Shown piece by piece: positions 54,628-64,000 of a stretch of DNA of 64,000 nt. The stretch lies in assembly GCF_000003815.2 (NCBI RefSeq), contig NC_049983.1:3666706-3730705 (forward strand). The letters are read 5' to 3'. The first letter of the stretch is position 1; each line of letters starts with the position of its first letter. The notes beneath the pieces are model-generated. The model did no database searches, was not told the origin of the DNA, and saw only the letters and a program-made list of their open reading frames with translations. The DNA comes from Branchiostoma floridae. Lineage: Eukaryota > Chordata > Leptocardii > Amphioxiformes > Branchiostomatidae. The translations under genes were made by a program, and so were the position numbers.

Positions 54628-55474
54628 TATGAAGCAAACTAAAATAAAATCAATGAGAATATAAGGAACTGGTACTGCGGGCGTTAGAAGCCTATGAAAC
54701 GTGTTTTATTTTATTTTGATTTGGCAATATCACATTTTTTTACGGGGCTGTTTTAGGCTGTTGTGTTTGTGTGGCTAAAGTATTCTCTGAAGATCAGCGA
54801 AATACAAGGAAACAGAACTGAGATAAGAAAGTAAGGACTAAAATTCAGTTACTGGTGGGTGATGGATAAATATCGATTAGTTTACATTTTCAGAATGAGG
54901 CAAGATTGTAGCGTTGTTGTTGTATTTGGGCGGCTTCTGTTCTCGCAAGATGGGAGCGCCGCATGCAAATGACCTGCGATTGTTTACGTCTAATAGAAGT
55001 CCTGTCAGGAAGGCTATGCTAATAAACTGCTGCCCCACGAGCATGACAGCTCCCTTCAACAGGGCCCACAACATGGTTTTCTGGAGACTGGAGACATATC
55101 GTCTTGCTCGTTCACGACAAAAGAAAAGCTGTGAAAGGATAGGCCTATATACATTTTACCAAGGAGTTTTCTTCACGTTGTACCATGAGTATTGATCATT
55201 TTGTGGGAAGAAATGAAGTTTCTCTACGGAGCGGATTTCTGAGAAAAGTGGTACAAATTAAACCCAGATGTTCCAAGATGGGCAAAACGTAGCTCTTCCT
55301 GATTGGCCTAGATAGAATCGCCTGAGCCTGATTCGCCTGATCAGGCCTCTTTCTCATCTGGAGCTCGTCGGACACAGACAGTGTTTAGTTTGTCTGTTCA
55401 GAAATACCAGCACTTTGTCACACAATTTGAGCCCGCCCACCACTCCCAAATGACGGGCTTGTGGGAATATACCT
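54628..55474. other. Intergenic, one short hydrophobic ORF
   Basis: A 65-codon minus-strand ORF (54877-55074) starts MLWALLKGAVMLVGQQFISI in a fair start context and has one hydrophobic segment. I do not recognise it and do not call it a gene. Confidence 0.35.
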
Positions 55475-56040
55475 GGGGTGCCAAAATTACCCTGATACAT
55501 TCTATACGTACCTAGCATCGTGAGGGGTGCCATAAATTACCCCGATGCACTTTTATACGTACCTAGCATCGTAAGGGGTGCCAATATTACCCCAATGCAT
55601 TTGTATACGTACCTAGCATTGTGAGGGGTGCCAAAATTACCCTGATGTATTTTATATTATGATCATAACATCGTGTGGGGTGCCAAAATTACCCTGATAC
55701 ATTCTATACGTACCTAGCATCGTGATGGGTGCCATAAATTACCCCGATTTATTTTACATTATGATCATAGCATCGTGTGGGGTGCAAAAATTACCCCGAT
55801 GTATTTTTATACGTACCTAACATCGTGTGGGGTGCAAAAAATACCCTGATGCATTTTATACGTACCTAGCATCGTATGGGGTGCAAAAATTACCCTGATG
55901 CATTTTATACGTACTTGGCATCGTGTGGGGTGCCAAAATTACCCTGATGCATTTCATACGTACCTAGCATCGTGTGGGGTGCCAAAATTACCCTGATGCA
56001 TTTTATACGTACCTAGCATAGGGTGTGGTGTCATATTTAC
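55475..56040. repeat. Minisatellite, about 11 units of ~51 bp
   Basis: GGGGTGCCAAAATTACCC...ATACGTACCTAGCATCGTG recurs at 55475, 55524, 55575, 55625, 55677 and onward with spacings of 49-52 bp. Some units carry ATTATGATCATAACATCG in place of ATACGTACCTAGCATCG, giving two alternating subtypes. Confidence 0.9.
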
Positions 56041-57612
56041 CCTGAAACTGAACCTATTAGGGTGGAGTTTGACAAACCTATAATGCATCATAACAGTGTG
56101 AGCTGTCACCCTGTCTTGTCACCGGTAGATAGATGACTCCATGACAACCGGTTCCACCCTCCCCAATATGTTCTTGATGAGAGGTCTGAGGCATGGAACG
56201 CAACTGGTTTTATCGTCACTCCACTGCCGTAAGGTTGCCCAGAGTTACCCCCAGCAAAGATCTCATTTAAATATGATAATAAGCTACTGTAATATTGAAA
56301 TGAACCCAGTTCAGCCTAGGCCCTTGTTAATATGCAGGAGTTTGGCTGATAATTGCCAAGCCTTCCCCGCCCTGTGTACCGCCTCTGTTTTGAATTTGAA
56401 TCGCGCGCTAATTTCTTCCTGGTGAGATAATTGGTTCACCCTGCCATATGCCGACAGTAAAACTAGATGAGAGGTGTTGTATTAAAAGGACTTCAAAAGT
56501 TACTTTCCTTTGAAATTCTTTAGGAGTACCAAGACGTGTAGGGCTGTAGGCTGAGAGAACAAAATATATGTACTATGTGATATTCAAGACATCAGTTACT
56601 GAGCCATAGTGAGTTGATTACATGCACATTTGCATTTGAAGTACTACATATAATACACATTCATGTAACAAAGCAAGTTCCCTGTAAAACGCTTGCCACT
56701 TGTGTAGACAACACAAGATTATGCTTATTTCTCCCCACCACCCTCTCTGACTTATACGAGTTTGTGTTTTCTTTCGTTTTCGTTGAACCATTGACGATCC
56801 AGAAATTCTTTGGGTAACTTTAAGTATTCTATTAGGAGTTTATTTTGAACAAGTGTAGAAATTAGAGGGGCGAGTAGGAACAGAGAGAAACAACATGCCA
56901 AGATTACAAATCCAACGTACAAACCACAACACCAAAAGCTATGCTGTTCGCGTGGTCAGTTTGGCAGCGCTTGAACCCCACTGTTACACTACTCCACATC
57001 TTCTTTACAAGATTCGTCCTTGAATCTCCGAGATCGATATTCTTTTGTATTACTTACACCATACTCAAAACAGTCAAACCCCACAGTGTGGCACATCTGC
57101 TAGCCTGTTACTCACTGTGTGGCGCATTCTGCCTGTTACTTGTACAAGGTCGGAATTGGGAACCGATGTAGAAATAAGACGGGCGAGTAGGAACAGAAAG
57201 AAACAACATGCCGACTACAAACATGCGGACACCCGGAATGGAACCCGGAGCGGCAGATTACAAATCCAACGTGCAAACCAAAACACCAAAAGCTCAGAGC
57301 TGTTGGCGTGGTCAGTTTGGCAGCGCTTGAAACCAACTGTTACACAAGTTTTAACTCAATGTCTTTGAAGCCAAAGTCAAACAACCAGTCTGAGAGCCAT
57401 TCAATAGTGTTTATTTTTGTACAGTATGCCAAGGAGGTTAAAAAAGGTCTTTATTAACCTCCTTGGGTATGCTGACCCCTTCTGCAGCGTGCACTGGCTT
57501 TGGTTCTTTGTTTTTGAAATTGTTGTTTCCGATGCTTTTTTTTTTACTGAACTGCTTATCTATGAAAAATTCTCCCAAATATCGACCTGTATATTAAACC
57601 TTCCTTTGAATG
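56041..57612. other. Intergenic with a ~130-bp direct duplication
   Basis: No gene. The block with GGGCGAGTAGGAACAGA, ATTACAAATCCAACGT and GGTCAGTTTGGCAGCGCTTG occurs at 56862-56990 and 57168-57335, the second copy with an insertion (CGGACACCCGGAATGGAACC). Confidence 0.5.
57428..57470. repeat. Hairpin CCAAGGAGGTTAA / TTAACCTCCTTGG
   Basis: A 13-bp inverted repeat with a ~12-base loop. Shorter forms of the same word lie at about 15163, 15709, 15898, 20231 and 25034. Confidence 0.7.
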
Positions 57613-57793
57613 CAAGTATACAAAAGTAACGGGTTCCGCACTGGTGTTCCAGTGCTGAATCAATGGGTCGAATCGGCCTCAGCACTGGTTTTCCAGTGCT
57701 GAAGAAACGTCAGCACTGGTTTTCCAGTGCTGAACGGCCTTGTTGCAGTGCTGAAGCTCCCTCAGCACCGGAATTCCAGTGCTGAACTTTTCC

Positions 57794-57930
57794 GAGCACT
57801 GGTTTTCCAGTGCTGAACTTTTCCGAGCACTGGTTTTCCAGTGCTGAACTTTTCCGAGCACTGGTTTTCCAGTGCTGAACTTTTCCGAGCACTGGTTTTC
57901 CAGTGCTGAACTTTTCCGAGCACTGGTTTT
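57794..57930. repeat. Homogeneous core of the left hairpin array, 31-bp period
   Basis: Successive identical units GAGCACTGGTTTTCCAGTGC followed by TGAACTTTTCC, each able to form a 9-bp stem. Flanking units have other spacers and loops. Confidence 0.9.
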
Positions 57931-58400
57931 CCAGTGCTGAACTGCCGTCAGCACTCGGGTACCAGTGCTAAACTCGCGGCGGAGAGGCGGCGAGCCAGTT
58001 CAAAGGTCATTCAGCACTGGTTACCCAGTGCTGAAACCGGCGTCAGCACTGGAACCGAGTGCTGATATACAAAAGTAACGGGTTCCGCACTGGATTTTCC
58101 AGTGCTCGGGAACTTTTCAGCACTGGAAGACCAGTGCTGAAAAAACTTCAGCTCTGGGCTTCCAGTGCTGACGATTATAAAGCACTGGAACGTTCCAGTG
58201 CTGAACGTAATATTCATTCGTAGCATGCGTCCGTACGGCATACTTAAAGAGTTATTTCCTTTCGACTTGTTACCTTGTTTGGCGGAGATTGACATTACAC
58301 ATGACATTGACAACAACAGTTTTATTTCATGAAATAATGAAAGAATAAAAAGAGGCCATGACTTTGAGCTTTTATTGAATTGTGTGAATGTGATAGATAT

Positions 58401-58440
58401 AGCCCTTTCGGGAATCATTTCGGTGGCCCTGAAAAGGGCC
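58401..58440 (-). terminator. Replication-dependent histone-type 3' end signal (stem-loop plus HDE-like site)
   Basis: On the minus strand GGCCCTTTTCAGGGCC (58440-58425) has a 6-bp stem and a TTTC loop, followed by ACC, exactly the animal histone mRNA stem-loop pattern. Fourteen bases later comes GAAAGGGCT (58409-58401), close to the U7-complementary AAAGAGCT. A polyadenylation signal AATAAA follows near 58379-58374 as a possible backup. Confidence 0.6.
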
Positions 58441-58461
58441 GGGGTAATTGTAGACAGCAGA

Positions 58462-58683
58462 TCAGTCTTCGTTGTTATTCGTGTCGAACAGACGGCGGTG
58501 TATCTCTAGGAAAAGGCGAATGAGTAGGTGAATGAGTAATGGACCATGTTTACGGCTCGAGCTGCGGTAGATATCTGTAGGGACGGTGGAAAACAAGTCC
58601 ACAAATTGTGATATTTTGTTAGATGTTGTTAGTAGCTGTTTTGTTAAGTAATTTGGGCCCAACTGTTTAGCACTGAAGCCCAA
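58462..58683 (-). CDS. Unidentified short ORF inside the hairpin element
   Basis: The minus-strand frame ends at a TGA at 58464-58462, 21 bases before a histone-type stem-loop. It reads TKQLLTTSNKISQFVDLFS and ends IHRRLFDTNNNED; upstream the frame meets a stop near 58690, so a full gene would need splicing (cttcag and aaacag acceptor-like words are near 58669-58655). It is not a histone by inspection and I recognise no domain. Its only support is its position next to the 3' signal. Confidence 0.3.
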   Translation of the reverse strand: MGFSAKQLGPNYLTKQLLTTSNKISQFVDLFSTVPTDIYRSSSRKHGPLLIHLLIRLFLEIHRRLFDTNNNED

Positions 58684-59220
58684 AAGTGATTAACATGAAG
58701 TCGAGCAGACAGTATGTAAAACAACCTTGTTCACAGTAAGACGTTCACTTTGATGACTAAGACAACAAAAGGTGTGACACCTTCATGCTATTGTTTGAAG
58801 CCTTTGGAGGCAGCTATTTAGCACTTATGTTGTACCAAGTTGAAAGGCCCTGTAATGCTGTGTATCTGTCTACTGTTTGCGTCTGGGTTTTTGGAATAAA
58901 AAGAAGCCGGGAGTTGGAGTGAGGGGACAGACAGAGAAGGCAGCAGAGAGAGTGTCCAACTCACAGCTCCCGTGCGTGTCAATGGCATGCCCTGTGTCTT
59001 GTGTGTGCTTTCTGATCCTGTAGTCTAAACGTTCCTCGTGCAGCATTCAAAAGAACCTGGGGCCACAACATCGTTCCCCTTACATATCTATGTATATGAC
59101 GTTACCACAGTTGTTTTGACAAGTTACTAACGTGATTGAAGACGTTTTAGACAGGTTAATTTCGTTATAATTGTAAACCGCAGCTCATGCCGCCTTGAGT
59201 CGTGTCGCTAGAGTCGGCGG

Positions 59221-59520
59221 CTTCAGCACTCGGTTTCCAGTGCGGAATATTTGTCAGCACTGGATTTCCAGTGCTGAAACGTCCTCAGCACTGGATTTCC
59301 AGTGCTGAAACGTCCTCAGCACTGGATTTCCAGTGCTGAAACGTCCTCAGCACTGGATTTCCAGTGCTGACAGGAGGACATTCAGTGCTGAAGCTGCCTC
59401 AGCACTGGATTTCCAGTGCTGACGGCGGCTCAGCACTGGACTTCCAGTGCTGACGGCGGCTCAGCACTGGACTTCCAGTGCTGACGACCACTTCAGCACT
59501 GGTGTTCCAGTGCTGACAGA
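59221..59520. repeat. Right hairpin array
   Basis: About ten units CAGCACTGGATTTCCAGTGC with spacers TGAAACGTCCT (period 31) changing to TGACGGCGGCT. One unit has lost half of its stem (near 59375). Confidence 0.9.
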
Positions 59521-59543
59521 GGAGACCGTTACTTTTGTATATC

Positions 59544-60435
59544 TGCCCTTTGCAACATGATCATTTTGTGTGTGTGTGTGTTTCTCAATAAAAACGTTTA
59601 GTCAAGATCTCACTGAAAACAGGAAAGCTAAAGCTGACCTTGTAGTATAAACAACTTAGACAAACTGCATAACAAAAGACTACAAAACAAAGACCTGTAA
59701 TCATTAGACCTTTTGTTTTGTAGACAGTGCAAATTACAGATAATTACATCTCATAGGGGTGTGAAGGGCATTATTCATTAGCCGTTTGGCTTGATTGACA
59801 GCTTGATTTTCTCTTGAAGGGAAATATTTATAATCTAAACTTTAAAACGTTCTGAGGACCCATAGCAATCTCTAAGGAAGATTAGATTTGAAGTAGAATG
59901 ATTTGTAATGACCTGTACTACACAAAGCTGTGTTACACATTTTACTTATCATAAGCTGTCTTATGCTATAAGGCAAGAAAGACAGGGACACCCCAAAACT
60001 ATGACACTGGTAAAGAAAAAAAAACATATTTTTACTAAAACAGGAATAATATTTTTAATGTTGCTAAACAGTTCCGAAACGGGAGTAGATCAAAGTATGT
60101 ACCCTCGAAAAATCATACGTTTCTAATGCTGGGAATGGGTCCTCGGATTGCCTTTTTTGTGAAAAAAATATACATCATATTATATATGAAATTATAGAAA
60201 TATGTAATAATTACGATTATAAAATTATCATTTTTACAACTATAATGCTCTGTTTTACCTCTCTGCCGAGTTTGAACCGTTTGTTACCATCTATGGCTTA
60301 GTTATGGCAGTTTTCTGACAAGGTCTTGAAAATCACTGTACAGACCCTCTGGGCAACCTTACGGCTGCTGAGCAGTCATTATTATAATTCCATATCGAAT
60401 TTTCTTATGTCCTTTCTTCCTTTTGAGCACTAGCG
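59544..60435. other. Intergenic, AT-rich
   Basis: No supported feature before the gag-like ORF. Confidence 0.45.
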
Positions 60436-61605
60436 ATGCCGCCCGCCAGACGCTCCAAACGCAACCGAAAGCCTAAGAACGCCAACCCTGACGACCCATT
60501 AGAAAATGAGCCACCCGTCGACCCCAACAAAGACCCTCCCCCCAACGTCACTGAGAGAGAGCAGCTAAAGCAGTTGCAGCAACAAGTCAGTGCCCTGACA
60601 TCGGTGACTGAACGGCTGGCCAAACACATAGAGTCAGCAGGTAGCCACTCCGAGCAACCCGATCCATCCCTGCCGCCCGCCGTCCTGGACCCCAGGCATT
60701 CCAAGGACATTCTTGTAGACCGTATTATAGGTGAAGAAAATGACCTCTTCGTGGTTAAAACCACCGATAACATCAACCGAAGTAAGGATAAGGATAAGAT
60801 AACTAGTAAAACTACTAACAAGACCATCCCCCCAGCGCCTACCATCACTACTTCTCATCTCCAAACGGGTATCCATGTACCATTGGACAGTGGGGTCCCC
60901 ACACACATAAAGGACATAATCTGGAGCAACAAATATGTAGATTTCAAACAACTCCTCCCCAACCTCCGTACAGACCCACTTTACACTGTCTCCTTAACCG
61001 ACAGCCTGACACCCACACTAACTATTGCGAATCGCCCCTCTCCACAGGAAAGCAGACGCCTCACCATCGACCAATGGACGTCTGCTTTCCTGGTCTTCCA
61101 GTTCATTTACATGCAACAGCACCCCCAACACGGCCCACACCTCGTCTCGTATCTACATCTTATCCGTGACCCAGCCTCCCGCAGAGCGCAGTGGGCGAAA
61201 TATGACGAACAGTTCCGCCATCACAGGGAAACATCTCCCGACACGCCCTGGAACACCCCACATTTACAGCTATATGCAGATGCTCTCACTGGCATTCCCC
61301 CTCCAGATCAGGCCGCGGCCCCCCAGACCAGCGCCCCGACCCGCCGGGCTGACACACCCCAGACCCGGCCCCAGACCCGACCCAAAGATGTACCCCACGG
61401 GTACTGTTTTCGCTTCCACAGGCCCGATGACCAATGTTTCAAAGCCCTCTGCCCCTACAACCACACATGCTATATCTGCAACAGTGGAAAGCACAAAGCT
61501 TACCAATGCACCCAAAAAAACCGCCGCGAACGCTACCAAATCCCGTTAACTGTGACTTTAGTCTCAATATTAATGGTATTGGACTCTGGACGCTTAGACA
61601 TGTAA
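60436..61605 (+). CDS. DIRS/Ngaro-type retrotransposon gag-like protein, intact 389-residue ORF
   Basis: The ATG at 60436 has a good context. A basic start (RRSKRNRKPK), a Glu/Gln coiled-coil-like segment (about 40-68), then the core typical of tyrosine-recombinase retroelement gag: YVDFKQLLPNLR, LTIDQWTSAFLVFQFIYMQQ, YLHLIRDPASRRAQWAKYDE. A Pro/Thr/Arg-rich linker is followed by a C3H-like finger (CX9CX4CX3H) and a CCHC knuckle (CYICNSGKHKAYQC). No reverse transcriptase, RNase H or recombinase follows in the remaining 2.4 kb. It is either a truncated or non-autonomous element, or a solo gag under selection. Confidence 0.8.
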   Translation: MPPARRSKRNRKPKNANPDDPLENEPPVDPNKDPPPNVTEREQLKQLQQQVSALTSVTERLAKHIESAGSHSEQPDPSLPPAVLDPRHSKDILVDRIIGEENDLFVVKTTDNINRSKDKDKITSKTTNKTIPPAPTITTSHLQTGIHVPLDSGVPTHIKDIIWSNKYVDFKQLLPNLRTDPLYTVSLTDSLTPTLTIANRPSPQESRRLTIDQWTSAFLVFQFIYMQQHPQHGPHLVSYLHLIRDPASRRAQWAKYDEQFRHHRETSPDTPWNTPHLQLYADALTGIPPPDQAAAPQTSAPTRRADTPQTRPQTRPKDVPHGYCFRFHRPDDQCFKALCPYNHTCYICNSGKHKAYQCTQKNRRERYQIPLTVTLVSILMVLDSGRLDM

Positions 61606-64000
61606 GAAGGCATCTGCTTGGTTGCCTTGACCACAATTTTGTACTGTAGTTAATTATTTTGGTTACCGAAGATAAATTCTTTTACAGGATCTAGGAGGAC
61701 ACTTTTCTGCTTTAATTGTATTTTGCGTGGTTGCGAAAGCCTCAATTCTCGTCCATGGTAAGAGGCCTCTATATCACAAGCATTGCACGGTTGCAGTACC
61801 TTGCCTCGTCACTAGGGGGCACCGTGTAGTTCCTGTTGTTGCCATGTTGAAGTACTATCACTTGCTGCCAGGAGGCGCTTCGTTGCCGTCTAGACTATGC
61901 AAGTCAATCTAAACTTTGGCAACTTTGGGGATAGTGAATTGATATGTTTCTCGTATATTTATTTGATGTGTTTAATTTACATGCGTATTTTAAGTCATCT
62001 AAACTGATATTATGTTGTCAATTTGTTAGTGTGTACTTACATTTGTGTTGGATTCTGTCACAGAAACTGTAGATTTGACACTCGCTGCGTAATATTACTA
62101 TACAAAAATTCCTACATGCTACAAAACAAAGCTTGGTAGGAATTTCCTTCTCCTTGGCTTTGTCAGCTCGAATGCACATAAGAATGACAATATCTAAAAA
62201 AAAAATCTTACAAGCAAAACACTGCAAAAAATACAGTGACTAATAGATGAAAAAATGCTTCCTCCGGCTTTGCCCTAATAATAGGTTTTGTGTGCTTATG
62301 CTACATCTGCCATTATCTGATAGAGTGCTGTGTCCAAATTTCTATCCTGTGTCTTGAAACAAGTTTTTTTTTTATTTCCTATTTGTCTATCATTAGATTC
62401 ACTATAACACCTTACAGTATGGTGTTACACAACTTGTACCGACTTTGCAAAACTAGTTACATATAAAAAAAGGTTTACTTGTTGTGCAAAAAAAATATTT
62501 ATCAAAGCATAAAATTTAGTCTATTGTCTTAGACAAAGTATATTGTTCTAAATGATAATGGTTAACAAAGTATATTCTACATAGAAAAATAACAAAATAC
62601 ATCCAAAGATTCAATCGTTTCCGTCGCAGTTGATGACATCTTTCAATAGATGCATGTTTTGCAACTGTTTCAAAACATTTCTAAATGGCCGGGTGTTTTG
62701 AAATACACAAATCATGCCCATGAATATGACTTAAGCCCTTAATTTACATAGCATGAAAGTTCATCTGTGTTGGTAGAATACATTATAGAGAATAGCTAAA
62801 CTTTCATTCCAACACAAAGATAATGTAGGGACTTACCCCTAAATTTTCGGTCGATCTCCGTCGACCTTGTTCACAGAATGACCCTTTCTCACTCCAGCAG
62901 TGACGTCAGGAAGACGCCACTTTTGCAGGAGGGGGTCATAAATATCAGAAAGTCTATGTCGCCCCCCGTCTCTGTTGAGTGTGGGCCGGTGAGCTCTGAT
63001 GTGCAGGGCCTCCTTCACTCCTTACATTTTGGGGTAACTCAAGAAAAAAAGTAATTCATCTCGGTCGCGTTCCTAAGCGGAATGACATGAAATTAGACAC
63101 AGGTGTGGAGTGGACAAAAACCTGTCTTTAGTGACTATTTGTTGCGAAAAATGTATTTCTGAAAAGTAAAGGGTTTGATACCAATACCAATCTGGTATTA
63201 GCTTAGATATGTATGACGCCATAAAGGTTTCTATTGGCAGCACAACTAGAAAAAAATTTTCTGTATTATCATGTTATCTGCAGTTGTTACATTTTTAAGC
63301 ATACCTTGAAGTTTTTAGGGAATACCCGTTTATAATGGTTCCAGCCAATACACTAAAAATAATACACGTCATAAATACGTCATATTACATTATAATAGCG
63401 TACTCTTTTTACAATATTCAAATATTATGTCTACATGATTCTCTAAAACATTAGTGGTCATATGATGAGTCCTTTGGGAGTTACAGGAGTTACAAATGTC
63501 GTGCCTCAAAAACCATCACCCACCCACCCGCGTCCTACATTTACCCATGTTCCTTTTTCTTGGTCTGCAATGCTGATCTTGTCAGGACCTATCAGGAACT
63601 ATATACTCAGGGTACGAGCTATGCTGATGGTGTTAGGTTTAGTTTTATTGAAGTAATTTGGAAATTGTATGTTTTTATTGCTTTATTACTTTTTTATTAC
63701 CTTCATATGTGCTATATTTTAAAGGTATAGGAACAACATAGATATATTGTGAGGAATCAGCTTGCTAGCTGAAAAGTCGGTTCAGCACCATAGGCAATAA
63801 CAAGTCATAAACTTACCTGTAGTGACAGTTAGATAACATTTTTTTTTTCTTTTCTGGGTGATGCTGATCTTGTCAGGATATCTCATGTTTTAAATAAAAT
63901 GATACCAAAAAATTATGACAATGCATTTTATTGCGTTATTGCCCTTGCAGTTCGTTAGTCCTTGTAGTGTTCTTCATTGATAATAGATTTATATGGTTTA
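61606..64000. other. Intergenic, no gene recognised
   Basis: AT-rich with short ORFs. A block at 62750-62890 is related to sequence just downstream of receptor A. TGATCTTGTCAGGA occurs twice (about 63571 and 63864). Confidence 0.45.

Larger units (their letters stand above)
57616..59543. mobile_element. Transposon-like element with hairpin arrays (CAGCACTGG-N4-CCAGTGCTG)
   Basis: The ends carry GTATACAAAAGTAACGG (57616) and its complement CCGTTACTTTTGTATATC (59526-59543); a second left end, GATATACAAAAGTAACGG, lies inside at 58064-58081. Between are arrays of units each with a 9-bp stem and 4-base loop, with a period of 31 bp where most regular: 57640-58205 and 59221-59520. The centre (58206-59220) is unique sequence with a short ORF and a histone-type 3' signal on the minus strand. 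No transposase seen. Confidence 0.75.

Noticed and set aside
54877-55074. 65-codon minus-strand ORF with one hydrophobic segment
   Set aside because: No recognisable family, and the opposite strand also has an open frame of 93 codons; evidence too thin to call.
57679-57954. ORF with repeated STGKPVLG-type peptide
   Set aside because: Translation of the 31-bp hairpin units; stems rather than codons explain the pattern.
60405-60951. Minus-strand ORFs of 147 and 105 codons opposite the gag frame
   Set aside because: Shadows of the gag coding strand, without domains.

Overview
This window looks like animal (metazoan) nuclear DNA, most probably from a cephalochordate (lancelet, Branchiostoma-like). 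The reasons are spliced exons with consensus GT/AG sites, LRR plus Ig transmembrane receptors of the kind known to be expanded in amphioxus, an APE-type LINE, a DIRS-type gag, and dense MITEs, satellites and foldback elements. Coding density is low. Three N gaps (8974-9132, 18131-18230, 47374-47476) and several one-base homopolymer discrepancies show this is a draft assembly. The species assignment is an inference from gene content.

Layout. (1) 64-3184, minus strand: seven phase-consistent exons of a laminin-G/EGF extracellular protein whose 3' end lies outside the window. (2) 3.4-18.6 kb: repeat territory. It holds a piggyBac-type MITE with TTAA target sites, dispersed copies of one repeat family, a 1.1-kb inverted-repeat element abutting a perfect 248-bp tandem duplication, and a large element built of ~114-bp tandem units. 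(3) 18.6-33.3 kb: mostly non-coding, with a LINE relic, a TA-flanked foldback element, a 145-bp satellite, a small MITE and two inverted copies of a palindrome-rich ~135-bp element 13 kb apart. A weakly supported small membrane-protein gene lies at 31.65-32.13 kb. (4) 33.4-50.7 kb: an LRR-Ig receptor cluster. An intact gene on the plus strand (47757-50687) and a frameshifted paralogue on the minus strand (41205-38274) sit head to head in a ~12-kb imperfect inverted duplication. A third, tail-only copy was split by a 4.1-kb LINE (33561-37651). (5) 50.7-64 kb: MITEs, paired octamer palindromes, a ~51-bp minisatellite, a transposon-like element made of arrays of 9-bp-stem hairpins that contains a textbook histone-type 3' end signal, and an intact DIRS-like gag ORF (60436-61605) without a pol gene.

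Functional themes. The receptors have LRR and Ig ectodomains and long acidic tails studded with YxN motifs (possible Grb2-type SH2 docking sites), so they are candidates for innate-recognition or adhesion signalling. The intact copy has lost both disulfide cysteines of its second Ig domain and two LRRNT cysteines, while the frameshifted copy keeps them and has an expanded 14-residue tyrosine repeat. The most unusual non-genic structures are the hairpin-array element with the histone-like 3' end and five copies of an octamer palindrome with a fixed 9-bp spacer.
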